This document shows positions 31,373-42,965 of a stretch of DNA of 64,000 nucleotides, in pieces; within the stretch, counting starts at the first letter, position 1; the number at the start of each line of letters is the position of its first letter. Position numbers and translations under genes: made by a program. The stretch covers positions 147,878,968 through 147,942,967 of the forward strand of contig CM041293.1 in assembly GCA_023052935.1 (NCBI GenBank), written 5' to 3'. This DNA is from Piezodorus guildinii. Lineage: Eukaryota; Arthropoda; Insecta; Hemiptera; Pentatomidae. Under the pieces are notes generated by a model, which saw nothing but the letters and a program-made list of their open reading frames with translations, was not told the DNA's origin and searched no databases.

Positions 31373-32110
31373 TTGGGTTGTTTCACATGAAATGTCCGTT
31401 TTTATAGTTTCTGAAATACATAAAGTATTTTGCAGGTCTCTGTAGTTTTCTTCCGAATGTTTACATATTTAAAGTAAACAGTTACTAATCCTCTACCTTT
31501 ATATTATAAACACTAGCTTCCCAATCAATTACCCACTTTTTAGTATACCTCCAAATATGAACATGGAAACACGCGATTTTCGAGTAATATTTTTGTACGA
31601 GTTCAAAATCTGCCATTCAGCAGCTGAAGCAGCTAGAAATATTTGTAAGGCGTTTGGGGAAGGGATTGTTAATGAACGGACCATTCGCCGTTGGTTTGCT
31701 ATGTTTTCAGCTGGAGAGATACCGACTTGGAAAACTTGCCCCGAGGAAGAACTCCGTCCGTAATAGACAATGTCCTCAAACATAGAGTAGAAGGAAACCC
31801 CTACCAAACAGTTAAAGGACTCTCAGCACAACTAAATGCAAGTGTATCTACCGTTTTCAGACATTAAAAGTGTATTGGGAAAGTAAAAAAACTCGATACA
31901 TGGGTACCTCATGATCTCACTGAGCGACATGTTTCAAAACATACCGTTCAAAAATTGAAAGAACTGGGCTACGAAGTTCTTCCGCACCCACCATATTCTC
32001 CGACTTGTCTCCAACAGATTACCACCTGTTCATAACAGGTTTTCCTGAAGAAAACGACAGAGACGTGCAAAATCCTTTATGTATTTCAGAAACTATAAAA
32101 AAGGACATTT
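31373..32110 (+). mobile_element. Mariner subfamily 2, copy with deletion
   Basis: Left inverted repeat ttgggttgtttcacatgaaa follows TA at 31371-31372. The right end carries the inner repeat part (tttcagaaactataaaa, ggacattt) but has lost the outermost bases. The transposase frame starts at 31557 (MNMETRDFRVIFLYEFKIC, then the HTH region RTIRRWFAMFSAGE) and shifts after about 60 codons. Later pieces read KCIGKVKKLDTWVPHDLTE, then VQKLKELGYEVLPHPPYSP in other frames. The central catalytic part is deleted. Confidence 0.85.
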
Positions 32111-33164
32111 ATAATAATGTACATTTATTAAACCCAATACAAAAAAAAAAAAAAAAATTAATCACGATAAAATAATAATGATCAAAATTTTGGTTAAATT
32201 AAAAAAAAAAAAAAAAATTGTTAAAGAAATGAAGGCTTGAATTTAGAGAGTCAAGAAATTTATATTCTGAAAAACGAAAACAAATAAGGTTATTCCTAAG
32301 TGAAAATTATAAACGTATATAAAACTAAGCAATCTTTGTGAATACAAACTCTATAGATTATTATTAATAAAAAAAATTAATTAAAGTTAATAATATTATT
32401 CAACTAAAACAATAATAAGAGTCATAAAAATAACCAAATGTATTTGGCTTATTAACTTTATAAACATAATGTAACAACGTATGTAAATATGTATGATGTA
32501 TTTTGAGAGGCGTTCCAAGCGATACTGGGTCACTAGTGTTGAATCCAAACTGGTGTGGGTTATATTCCCAGCCATTGAAATAAATCAGAGATTCCATAAA
32601 ATAAATTTCGCACGGCCCACTCTTTTTCCAGAAAATGGTGACAACCTTCTACTGCTAATATTCACGCCTTCGCCTTTCAAATACAAGTCAAAACATACGT
32701 CGCAATTTCCGATCATCAACAGTGAAAAGTAAAATCACTTGCAACGATTACCAAATGTGACCTGATTTTTCCTTCTAAGGCATTATTCTAATGTTATTCA
32801 ATAAATATTCCTGACAAATATCACCTTTTTTTTTTTTTTTAAATTTCTACGACCAATTGAAATTGTTACTACGAAAGAACTTTGAAATTGTTTTTTATTT
32901 TTTTTTTTAAGATCCTCTTTTCCTTAAGATACCAGAAAAATACTTTATAAAAATCAATAGCATTCAAAGTTAAAGGACATTAGGGTTGGATAACATAATA
33001 GAAATTCGAATATACAAATTTTTTTCTTTTTTTTTTCCTTCTTGCTTTTGCCTCCACTAGAGTAAATTGTGAAACTTTGGATCCAAGCAGCACCTATAGA
33101 GATAGTTAAAATAAGCGTTACACAATTAATGTTAAAGATCCCCGTCCACTAGATCTATTCATAT
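32111..33164. other. Unassigned DNA
   Basis: A/T runs and a 79-codon plus frame at 32493-32732 with unbiased residues but no recognised family. Not called as a gene. Confidence 0.3.
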
Positions 33165-33914
33165 ATTAAAAAAAAAAATCAGGTGAGTGCAACACACGAC
33201 TTTCACTTACCTCCGTTTTTAGAATCGGTTAAAGAACTTTCAAATACAGTAAGAGATAAAAATTAGTTAAACCATTATAGAATTAAATAAATTAAATTTC
33301 TCTTGAAACATGTATTTTATAACGAAATCTATTATATTATTATCTAAAATAATCCCTTAGTTTTATCAGCTTTTTGTCACTATTTATTAAATTTAACAAT
33401 CTTTTGTTTGAGATAATATATTTTTCTAAAAGCATTAGCTTGCCAATGGTATATTATACATGTACATTACTGTTCTCAAGTTTAAAAACAAAAAATTGCA
33501 TTAAAATAATATTTTTTCAGTTTTTTTCCTTTAGTTAGGTGTCGAATTCGTTCAACTTATATATTTACCTGTGTTTTATTAGTTGTAACAAGATTATATA
33601 GTTATATTTATAGAATCTACAAAATAAAAGGTACTTTACAGAAAGAAAATGTAAAATATCATCATTTAAGCCCTGTCAGACTATTTTAATCAGAACAAAA
33701 CCTACATGATATTAAAGCCTATTGAATTTTACATCGATATGGGGAGTTTAATCAAAATCGTCGGAACCGTATTTGAGAAAATCATAAAAAGGTGCAAAAT
33801 GCTGGGTATAAAGTGGCTCTTCTGGTTAGCCGATTTTGATAAAGAAGTTTTTGTAACACCTAGGACGTATAGTTGTCAGTTTCATAGGACTTTTCGTTTC
33901 CGCCCAGGAGATAC

Positions 33915-33968
<54 letters not shown>

Positions 33969-34108
33969 CACACAGACCTTTTTGCGGGACTTGATTATTT
34001 GGACTCAGGGGACCCTAAAACGTGTATTTCCGTTGAAAACTGGAATTCGAAAATTTTCACGATCGCAATACCTTCCCTTACTATATATAGTAAGTGAAAG
34101 TAACAAGT
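33165..34108 (+). repeat. REP1 copy 9 with long CA tract
   Basis: Left end aggtgagtgcaacacacgac, right end ctatatatagtaagtgaaag. The CA tract at 33918-33966 is the longest in the family here. A 134-codon frame crosses it (MILKPIEFYIDMGSLIKIVG onward). Similar frames appear in other copies because the DNA is similar, not clearly because of selection. Confidence 0.8.
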
Positions 34109-35217
34109 AGAAAATGTTTGCAGAAAATAATATGCAACAGTAGATACTGTATAGCAGAAAATCAGCCATATTCTTCCATTACAAACCCAAAGAGAATAAG
34201 GGAAATAATTGACTCAAGAAGGCATTGGAATATTTTTACCTTTTGTGCTAGCATCAAGGCCATAAGCATTATGTGTAATTTTTTATCACTACACGGTTTC
34301 TTCTTCATTACAACTCGTTTTTTGTAACTGTATTTATTCCTCACTTTACAAGAAAATAAATCAATAAAATAAAACAAAATGCAGCGCCTAGCAGTTCCGG
34401 GTTCGTTTTTCAAGAAATCAATCATTTTCAATTATTGTATAAAGTCAGCAAAATTATTCTAGTCTATAAATGTATTAAGAATATCATTGGAACTGCTCTT
34501 TCTACAAAATTAATCATTACAGACTACTTTATGGTGCATTAAAATCCAATCTTAGTGGTAATGAACATTTTTACATCTAATTATTTTGAAAAAAAAAATA
34601 TATTCTCTGAGAATTTTGGCTTTGTCCAACTAAGTCATATCGTTAAGAAAGTTAGGTATCATTAGAAATCATATTAAATGCACTATAAATTATTATATTT
34701 TTATTTTCATTAATGCCAATTAAATATATTGGATACGCCCATTGTAAATAAGTTTCTTCATTTTCAATCCCCACGTTTTAATACGTTATATAACGTAAAA
34801 CCATCAGTAGTCATAGAGTATGAGATGGTATTTACATTTAAATTGTAAATAATCTTGTATACGATTAAACATTCGAAATAAATAAATTCAGTCGGCAAGG
34901 TTCCCTGGCGCTCCACAATTTCTCAGCAGAATAGAACAATTTTTACTTTTAGACGATTTTTTTTTTTTTTATAAAATTATATTTATGTAAGGGTTATTCC
35001 TGAATTTTACCTAATTTTACGAAATTAATTTTGCATTAATCTTATCATGATTATAATTTAAGAAAATGGTTCAAAAATAGTGTTGTTCCACTCACCTATA
35101 ACTGATTGGATAGTAAGTAATAAGAGGCTTAATCATTAAAATTAACAATAACCATTTTTTATTTTAAACATTTTATTGATATTTACAACATACAATAAGT
35201 AAATGGGCTAATAACAC

Positions 35218-35221
<4 letters not shown>
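34109..35221. other. Unassigned AT-rich DNA
   Basis: Two short overlapping frames on opposite strands (34094-34327, 34162-34431) have no recognised similarity. Nothing else seen. Confidence 0.35.

Positions 35222-35298
<77 letters not shown>
35222..35298. repeat. TA microsatellite
   Basis: Uninterrupted TA units over about 75 bp. Confidence 0.95.
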
Positions 35299-35299
<1 letters not shown>

Positions 35300-35300
<1 letters not shown>

Positions 35301-35430
35301 CAAAACCACATAAAGCCTTCATTTTAGAGGCGTCGGAGGATTATTAGGAATTATACAGGAAGAAAGAATTGAAACTAGTGTATTGGAGTAGGAAAAGTAC
35401 ATGGTTCGGACCAGTATCTACAATCAGCAT
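35300..35430 (-). mobile_element. Jockey-type LINE 3' fragment
   Basis: Contains ttagaggcgtcggaggatta on plus, the complement of the conserved end of the Jockey ORF, and the following ggaattatacaggaag stretch. Confidence 0.5.
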
Positions 35431-35539
35431 CAGGGACTTATATGCTATGTTTTTTTCTCAACGAGTGGGAAAACCAAAAGCTCTGTAGATTCTGAATCTT
35501 CGCTCTCCAAAACAAAAATTGTATATACTAAATAAATAT

Positions 35540-36190
35540 ATGGATGAGATGTTACAGCTACTTTTCTACCATGAAAATCGGTGAACCAGAATAGCCACTT
35601 AATACCATGCATTTTGCACCTTTTTACAATTTAATCAAAAACAACTAAGGATTTTTATTAAACTCGGTATATAAAAACTGCAAAATATATAATGGGCTTT
35701 GGCATGATGTAGGTTTCATCTTGATTGAAACAGTCTAACAGGGCTTAAATGTTTTTTGTTTTTTTTAAATAAATTTTTATTTATTTTTTTTGTTTAAAAA
35801 GACCTTTTATTTTGTACATTCCATAGATTAAGCGTATAATTTTAGCATTGTCAGTAAAGAACACCTAAATGAACGAGTATGATGTCCTACTGAAGGAGAA
35901 AAGATAAAAAAAAAATTTATAATAAGAACAGAGAACTAGACATATACGGTAGAAATGAGTTTATTTTTATCATGGAAAAAATATTTCTTATACTCAAAGT
36001 TGTAAAAGGTAATGGAGAGTGATGAAAAGGGAATGAAATTAAGTGTCTGTTGCAGATAATATTATAATATATTATTGAATGAAACCCGATGTAATTGCAT
36101 CGATCGGTTTTTATCTCTAAAATTTAAAACTTCATAATAATTTAACCGAGGGATGTTAGTGAAAGTCGTGTGTTGCGCGCACTGATTTGA
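35540..36190 (-). repeat. REP1 copy 10, right end missing
   Basis: From accatgcattttgcacctt through gggctttggcatgatg to gtgttgcgcgcactgatt. Diverged. Confidence 0.72.
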
Positions 36191-36191
36191 T

Positions 36192-36260
36192 TTTTACTAT
36201 ATATTTAGTTGTTGTATTTGTTTAATACTGTTGTAAATTACATTAAATAATAAAAATAAT
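36192..36260 (+). mobile_element. Jockey-type LINE tail
   Basis: The text tatttgtttaatactgttgt then aaattacattaaataat resembles the 3' end of the copy at 28330-28384. Confidence 0.4.
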
Positions 36261-36742
36261 GATAAATTAGTAAGTGTCTGCTGGGAATAGATGCAACAGG
36301 TTTCCTAACCTTCGATACTCAAGGCATTAAATCGCAATACTTCTTATTGTTCCCTTTTGAAAGATCCACCTCTAAGATGGTGGGCAGATCCCGGTAAAAT
36401 GCTCATCCTCATTTTTTTTTTTTTCGTATTCCGTTCCACAGAGGCGGGTCCTTTAAATGCGAAGATACGACAGAGTAAATAAAAAAGGGAGCGGCTGAAG
36501 ATGTCACCGAGAAGAAAGGTCAGAGCCGGAGAGAGGAGGGTTGGGCAAGCAGGATGAGCAGGGGCCTTGGGCCATTGCGAAAGTACCATCGGAAGGTCAT
36601 GTCGTATCTACTAGCTCGTGTGAAAACATAGCGCAGCTCTGAAGCACCTACCGTTCTAGCTCTCTGGATCGACGTTCTCAGGGCGGATAGTAACTTACCT
36701 ATTGTGAATATAAAGAAATATATACCTCTAAGCTTCCGAATA
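36261..36742. other. GC-richer segment of unknown origin
   Basis: The part at 36340-36690 is clearly less AT-rich, contains a T tract at 36412-36424 and overlapping minus frames (36344-36589, 36520-36798) without recognised similarity. It could be a LINE 5' region or host sequence. Confidence 0.3.
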
Positions 36743-37698
36743 ATCGCTAAAAAAAAATCTAGTGCACGCAACACCCGACTTTCACATACCTCCGTCATTT
36801 ATATAAATTTAAGAATTTTTAAAACAAATTTAGAAACGAAAATAAACTGTTGAAAAATTAAATTGCATTGGATTTTAATAGAAACATGTGTTTTCTTAAA
36901 TAATCTATTATATTATTATCTACGACAATCAGTTTGTTTTATCGGCTTTTCATCATTCTCCGTTAACTTTTACAATTGTATGTATAAGATAATATTTTTT
37001 CTAAAATCTTTAGCATCCTAACGGTATATTAGGGGTACTCACTACGTTTGCTATAGCATATTTTTTGTGCTAACCCTTGATGGGTTTAGCAAATTAGCAC
37101 AAAAAATATGTTATAGCAAACGTAGTGAGTAACCCTATTGTAGTGTTCTGAAGTACAAAAACTAAACATTGCATAAAAAATATTTTTGCAGTTATCTCCT
37201 TAAGTTGGGTATAGAATTCGTTCAATTTATATATTTATCTGTTTTAAGCAATGCTGATCAGGACTAAAAAACTAAAAATATTAGCATTTAAGCCCTGTCA
37301 GACTATTTCGATCAGAATGAAACCTACATGATATTAAAGTCCATTAAATTTTGCATCGATATAGCGAGTTTAATCAAATTCGTTAGAGCCCTTTTTGCGA
37401 AAATCGTAAATAGGTACAAAATGCATTGTATAAAGTGGCTCTTCTGGTTGAAAAACGTTCTGTAACATCTCAGGAGTATAGCTGTCTTAAATATGAAATT
37501 TCAGATTCATAGGACTTTCCGTTTACGCGCTGGACTTACCACTCACACTCACAGAACCTTTTTGCGGGACTTGGTCATTTGGACTCATGAGACCCTAAAA
37601 CGTGTATTTCCGTTAAAACTGGATTTCGAAAATTTTCACGATCGCAATACTTCCCTTTACAATATATTTCATATACATGTAAGTGTAAGTAACATATG
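36743..37698 (+). repeat. REP1 copy 11, carrying a 104-bp MITE
   Basis: Left end ctagtgcacgcaacacccg, right end catgtaagtgtaagtaac. The internal MITE at 37032-37135 sits just after the accgg/aacggtatatt landmark. Confidence 0.82.
37032..37135. mobile_element. 104-bp palindromic MITE with TA target duplication
   Basis: Inverted ends ggggtactcactacgtttgc and gcaaacgtagtgagtaaccc continue into a stem of about 42 bp around a short loop (cccttgatgggtttagcaaa region). TA at 37030-37031 and 37136-37137 is the target duplication, as for Tc1/mariner-type transposases. No coding capacity. Confidence 0.85.
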
Positions 37699-38213
37699 TA
37701 GAGAAAATCTCTCTAATTCTAGTAATTTTACAGATATCTAGTCAAATCAAAATCTCACAATAAGAAAACAACAATATGCTTTATATCTTTTGACTTACAA
37801 ATCATTACTTTAAACGTGAAGAAATAGGTTTTATTTTAGGCGGTTACCTAAGTTAATGATCATAGAGCTCTAAATCTTAAGATCTATATAACTCCAGTCG
37901 CATTCAATCGACCAAATATTTCAAATGGTACTTAACAACCTCTAACACATTAAAAAACAATTAAAATTGAATATTATTCTGGATATACAAAAAAATTATT
38001 TGAAATTTGTCGTAGCCATATATTACGAGTGTGGTCTATTACAAAGAAAATAAAAGTAATTTAATAAGACCTAATTTTGAGTTTTATAGCATCAAATATA
38101 ATGCCGTGTTATTGAATAAAAATATATAAGATAACAACATGTTAAAAATATTAGTTCACGAAAAACAAAAAGATTAGCATAAAACATTTTTATTAAAAAC
38201 AGTTGGTTTTAAT
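37699..38213. other. Unassigned AT-rich DNA
   Basis: Nothing recognised. Confidence 0.35.
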
Positions 38214-39154
38214 AGTTTTTTTACTTTCACTTACTATATATAGTAAGGGGAAGTATTGCGATCGTGAAAATTTTCGAATTCCAGTTTTCAACGGAAATAC
38301 ACGTTTTAGGGTCCCCTGAGTCCCCTGAGTCCAAATAACCAAGTCCCGCAAAAAGGTCTGTGTGTGTGTGTGTGTGTGTCTGTGTGTGTGTGTGTGTGGT
38401 TACTCCCGGGCGGAAACGGTATGTCCTATGAAACTGAAATTTTATATTTAAGACAACTATACGCCCGAGACGTGACAAAACTTTTTTCATCAAAATGAGC
38501 TTACCAGAAGAGGCACTTTATACCATGCATTTTGCACCTTTTTTCGATTTTCTCGAAAACGGTTCCGACGATTTTGATTAAACTCACTATATCGATGTAA
38601 AATTTAATGGGCTTTAATATCATGTAGGTTTTATTTGGATAAAAATGGTCTGACAGAGCTTAAATACCGATATTTTAAATTTTCTTCCTCTAAAGTACCT
38701 TTAATTTTGTAGATTCAATAATAATAACTAGATTATCTTGTTAACGCTGATGAAAAACAGGTAAATATATAAATTGAATCAATTTGATACCCAACTAAAG
38801 GAGAAAACAGAAAAAATATTTTTTTAATGCAATTTTTCGTTTTTGAACATAAGAGCAGTAATATACATGTATGATATACCGTTGGAAAGCTAAAGATTTT
38901 AGAAAAAATATCATCTCATACACAAGCTTTTAGAAGTTAATAGAGAGTGATGAGAAGAAGATAAAACTAACTGATTATTTTAGATAATAAAATAAAAGAT
39001 TTTTTAATAAAACACATGTTTCTATAGAAATTAAATTTATTTAATTCTTTAATAGTTTCACGTATTTTTAACTCTATCTCTATTTGAAAATTCTTTCATT
39101 GATTTTTCAAATTGATGTAAGTGAAAGTCGTGTGTTGCCCGCACCAGATTTTTA
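38214..39154 (-). repeat. REP1 copy 12, complete and uninterrupted
   Basis: A good reference copy: tttttactttcacttac and TATATA palindrome at the left, TG tract at 38359-38398, aaccgttggaaagc-type landmark near 38880, and gtgttgcccgcaccagat at the right. It is nearly identical to the copy at 9269-11376 without the LINE. Confidence 0.88.
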
Positions 39155-39978
39155 ATGTTTATAGTAATAACATACCATGATTCGATTTTCTCAACCAAAT
39201 GCGATCGATAGGAGTTATATAAATTTAAAAATTTAGAACCCTATTTTTGATCATTATTTTGGGTGAGCGCAAAATATGCATAAAGTTTTATTAGTCGTTT
39301 TTATGTTCTTTTGAAAGTATAAATGTTTCTTAAATTTAAATAATGTAGTATAAGACGCTAAAGGACATTTTAAGTGCACCTAATTGAAAATAATATTCCA
39401 TATACCGAATACCAGTTATTACCAATGTACATGAGGTATGGTAATAAATTATCATTAAGAGTAATAACTTCAGTGAGAGCAAGTCAAAGCGCGCTGGTCC
39501 GAATTCGGTTCTGGCGTGTTGAAAATTCGTTTTAGCCCTACTTGATGAATCTTTCTTCTCTAGCTAGAACATATTTCTAAAATACATGATAATATAACAT
39601 CCTGGCTGATAGAAATCGGATTTTAGACAGTCTAGTAATAGCTTACCTCTAAAATTAATGCTTCTAGTTTACCATGTTCATATTATGATTTTGATTATCT
39701 AATAACTAGGAATATAGCGGATAACAACCTGTGGATAGCCGAAGAGGTAGTAGCAATATGTCAGTGAAAGGCGAAGCTCTCAGCATGTCTATCTGCGTTG
39801 GTGTTTAGGAATCATTACAGCATCAGGTGGAACGCCCACCGTTTAGATCTTCTAATAGCTCAACTCCCTTCTTCATGTACTCCATCTATTAATCATTAAA
39901 AATTATCTTTTTTTTTAATTAATAAAATTAAAATTAGGTCAAGTAGATAACTAACCCAACTTCATCGTGATATTAGTT
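39155..39978. other. Unassigned DNA
   Basis: A GC-richer patch at about 39720-39860 was checked for exons and not supported. Confidence 0.35.
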
Positions 39979-40273
39979 ATTTTATTTTTTTTTTATTTAT
40001 TTAACGTCACTTTATGCTAACTATGGCTAATCGGACGATGCTACAGTGGGAGTCCTAAATTTTGTCTATCCAGGTTTTGTTAGGATAGGGATCTTTAACG
40101 AGTACCTGACATCGCACAGGCTCGGGACCACCTTTTAACGTTCCCTCCGAAGGACAGCGTAACTAAGGATTTTTTACTCCCATTAAAAAATCCTAGGACC
40201 ACCTGCGGGTTTGAAGCCGTGACCTTTGGCATGGGAGGCTGTTACGCTAGCCACCCAGCTACAAGTGATGCCT
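39979..40273 (-). mobile_element. SINE-b copy with perfect 13-bp target-site duplication
   Basis: Full-length order as at 3060. The duplication cgtgatattagtt lies at 39966-39978 and 40274-40286. The undamaged duplication suggests it is one of the younger insertions. Confidence 0.9.
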
Positions 40274-40479
40274 CGTGATATTAGTTTATAATTTATATAT
40301 ACTATACATCATCTAAAGTAAATACACCGGTAAATTTATGTATATTACTTATTTTTTATTTTATAGGTGCGAATGATGATTTAAATGATAAATGATTAGA
40401 ATTAACATTCCCTGAAATTCAGTAATATGAGAAGCTAAACTGTGCCGGATCTGAGCTAATATAAATTTTTTCTAATTTA

Positions 40480-41322
40480 TTGGGCTGTTTCACATGAAAT
40501 GTCCGTTTTTATAGTTTCTGAAATATATAAAGGATATTGCAGGTCTCAGTTGCTTTCTTTCGAATGTTTACATATTTAAAGTAAACAGTTACTAATCCTC
40601 TACCTCTGTATTATAAACATTAGCTTCCCAATCAATTAACCACTTTTTAGTATACCTCCAAATATGAACATGGAAACACGCGATTTTCGAGTAATATTTT
40701 TGTACGAGTTCAAAATCTGCCATTCAGCAGCTGAGGCCGCTAGAAATATTTGTAAGGCGTTTGGGGAAGGCAGTGTTAATGAACGGACCATTCGCCGTTT
40801 CTTTGCTAGGTTTTCAGCTGGGGATACCGACTTGGGAAACTTGCCTCCAGGAAGACCTCCGTCCGTAATATACAACGATGTCCTCAAACATGCAGTAGAA
40901 GGAAACCCCTACCAAGCATTTAGAGGAATCTCAGCACAAAAATATGCAAGTGCATCTACCGTTTCCAGACATTTAAAGTGTATTGGGAAAGTAAAAAAGC
41001 TCGATACATGGCACCTCATCAGAGATACGCACCATATTCTCCCGACTTGTCTCCAACAGATTACCACCTGTTCAGGAATTTAGACAACTTCGTAAAAGAA
41101 AAGCCTCTTGAAAATGATGATCAAGTGAAATGCGTTTTCAGATTTTGTTTTACTTCAAAGCTCAGAGTTTTTCAGTTCGGGGATAAAAAAGTTGGTGTCA
41201 CGTTCGGAAAAATGTGTAGAAAAAGAAGGTAAATACTTCGAATAAAATTATCTTGTTTTCATATTGTGTTTTTAATAAAGTCCTTTACCTTGAAAACGGA
41301 CATTTCATGTGACACAACCCAA
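40480..41322 (+). mobile_element. Mariner subfamily 2, both ends intact, 843 bp
   Basis: Left repeat ttgggctgtttcacatgaaa, right repeat ttcatgtgacacaacccaa. TA flanks at 40478-40479 and 41323-41324. A complete insertion of an internally deleted element. Confidence 0.9.
40664..41232 (+). pseudogene. Mariner transposase, deleted and frameshifted
   Basis: First frame (40664-41083): MNMETRDFRVIFLYEFKIC, HTH region (SVNERTIRRFFARFSAGDTD), up to KCIGKVKKLDTW. The chain then jumps, through a deletion near 41020, to the third catalytic region in another frame (APYSPDLSPTDYHLFRNLDN at about 41026-41090). The first and second catalytic Asp are lost. Deletion end points differ from the copy at 31373. 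Confidence 0.87.
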
Positions 41323-41324
41323 TA

Positions 41325-41505
41325 TTTATTGAAATTTACAACTGTATGTTTTCATACAACAAGTATATATGCTTCAATGATAAAACACATAAAAAAAAAA
41401 CATGAAGAGAAACTGTCTATTGGCAGCACTCTAGTAGTGAATCTAAACAAGAAGGTCTGGAGGTCATCTTTTATTCAGACGCCTCGCCGGATTGTCAGGA
41501 ATTAT
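41325..41505 (-). mobile_element. Jockey-type LINE 3' end fragment
   Basis: Plus-strand words ttacaactgtatg, ggcagcactctagtag and cagacgcctcgccggattgt match the other Jockey 3' fragments in reverse. It adjoins the mariner above. Confidence 0.6.
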
Positions 41506-41622
41506 TATAGGGCCAAACGGGGCTTAAATGCCAATATTTTAAAATTACTTTTTTTAAAATACGTTTAATTTAATTGATATAAATAACGGAGTAAGTGAAA
41601 GTCGTTGCGAGCACCAGATTTT
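41506..41622 (-). repeat. REP1 left-end fragment
   Basis: Short, with ggggcttaaatgccaatatt and the end gtaagtgaaagtcgttgcga then gcaccagattttt. Confidence 0.6.
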
Positions 41623-41737
41623 TAAAAAATAAACTCCAAACATTCTGTGAACATGCTATATGCAGTTAGTGGAAATATGGAAAAACTAAATAATGGTCAA
41701 TATATTGTAGATTAAAATAAATCTTATGTCTATAGTA

Positions 41738-41790
41738 CATTGAGTTTTATTTCACCCTGAAAAACCGAAAGGACTTATTTTCCAACCCAA
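41738..41790. mobile_element. Solitary mariner-type terminus
   Basis: The text ccgaaaggacttattttcc then aacccaa followed by TA has the form of a mariner right end (outer CAACCCAA-type). No opposite end was found nearby. Confidence 0.5.
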
Positions 41791-42195
41791 TATATACTTT
41801 CAAGATTCTTTTGACTGATCTTCTTGCATACCTTTAATACAGTCTCTATCGTCCTTTTAAAGAATAGAAGGTTGTCATTCGAAGTTGTTTTATTGAGAGT
41901 TGGTACGATTGGAAATCACGGTTTCGAAATTTTTTTTTTTTTGATTATCCAAATGACCGTCAAGATTTGAATCCAAATCCTATATGGTCAGTACCTGTTT
42001 GCCATAAATAACGTAGGTTACGGAACCAAATATAATAGAAAAAGATCAATAAATTAATAAAATAGAGAATAAAACAAAATTATGTAAATGAGAGAGAAAG
42101 GTGACTCAAAAGAAATAGAAAAAATGAAATAATATTAAAATTAAATTAAACTTTATAATGTGCCTCATTTTTTTTTATTTATTTATTTATTATTA
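41791..42195. other. Unassigned AT-rich DNA
   Basis: No element recognised. Confidence 0.35.
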
Positions 42196-42640
42196 TTTTT
42201 TTTTTTTTTAGATTTTACATTGAGCGTTAATGAAAAATTGCTTGATGATCAGAAACTTTTCTTTGTCTAACTTTTGTAAAAACATGGCTTCTGTTTCTGG
42301 GGGAACCACTACTTCCCTTTGCTTTCTATATTTTATGCATCGAAATAGAATGTGGCGCGGGTCTTCAGGGACTTTGCATGTTAGGCAATTGCCATCTTTT
42401 TCTATTTTCATTAAACATAGAAATTTTTTTGTGCAGCCATGGTTAGTCCGTAGTCTTACTAATTGTGAAATTTCTTTTCTATCAATTTGTTGGTTATTGG
42501 AGAACCATGGTATAAGGCTAATGGTTGGCTGGGTTTGATAGTAATCTTTGCCTTTAAATTGTAACTCCCAGTCATATTTCTCCTGCCATTCCTGGACTGC
42601 TTCTTTCTGCAGACATTCTAGGCTTCAAAATTTAAAGTCA
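42196..42640 (-). pseudogene. LINE C-terminal fragment with CCHC knuckle
   Basis: Minus strand: QLVRLRTNHGCTKKF, then CLTCKVPEDPRHILFRC (C-X2-C-X7-H-X4-C), the C-terminal knuckle found after the RNase H or RT domain of R1- and I-type LINEs. A stretch further upstream reads AVQEWQEKYDWELQFKGKDY. A T tract at 42196-42210 is the poly(A) tail. The RT domain is lost. Confidence 0.7.
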
Positions 42641-42965
42641 TACAAGCCACTTGCTTCCCAACTTCAGCAAATTACGAACGAGTGTTGGAATGGGATGGAA
42701 ATCCCAGTAGTTCCGGTGGAGGGTAATGATGCAAATTATACATTCCAACAGGAAGACGGTTCTGGGTACCACGCCCCCCGCGTCCGCTCTAGCCAACCAC
42801 CGTGACCGATCTCTTGTCCCTTTTATTCTCACCTAACTTTTCAAAAACTGGGAAACTAACTCCAACATAGTGCTAGGAAGTTCCAATAGCTTAGCCTAGA
42901 GTTTTGTTTCATTTAAAATGCCAGAATATATATTTATAATGAAACTTAATACTTTGTTTGCACCT
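42641..42965. other. Unassigned DNA, partly GC-rich
   Basis: The patch at 42690-42830 is GC-rich, with no recognised gene. Confidence 0.3.

Noticed and set aside
36344..36798. Minus-strand frames of 81 and 92 codons in the GC-richer segment
   Set aside because: No known domain, overlapping each other in different frames, and one runs into a REP1 copy.
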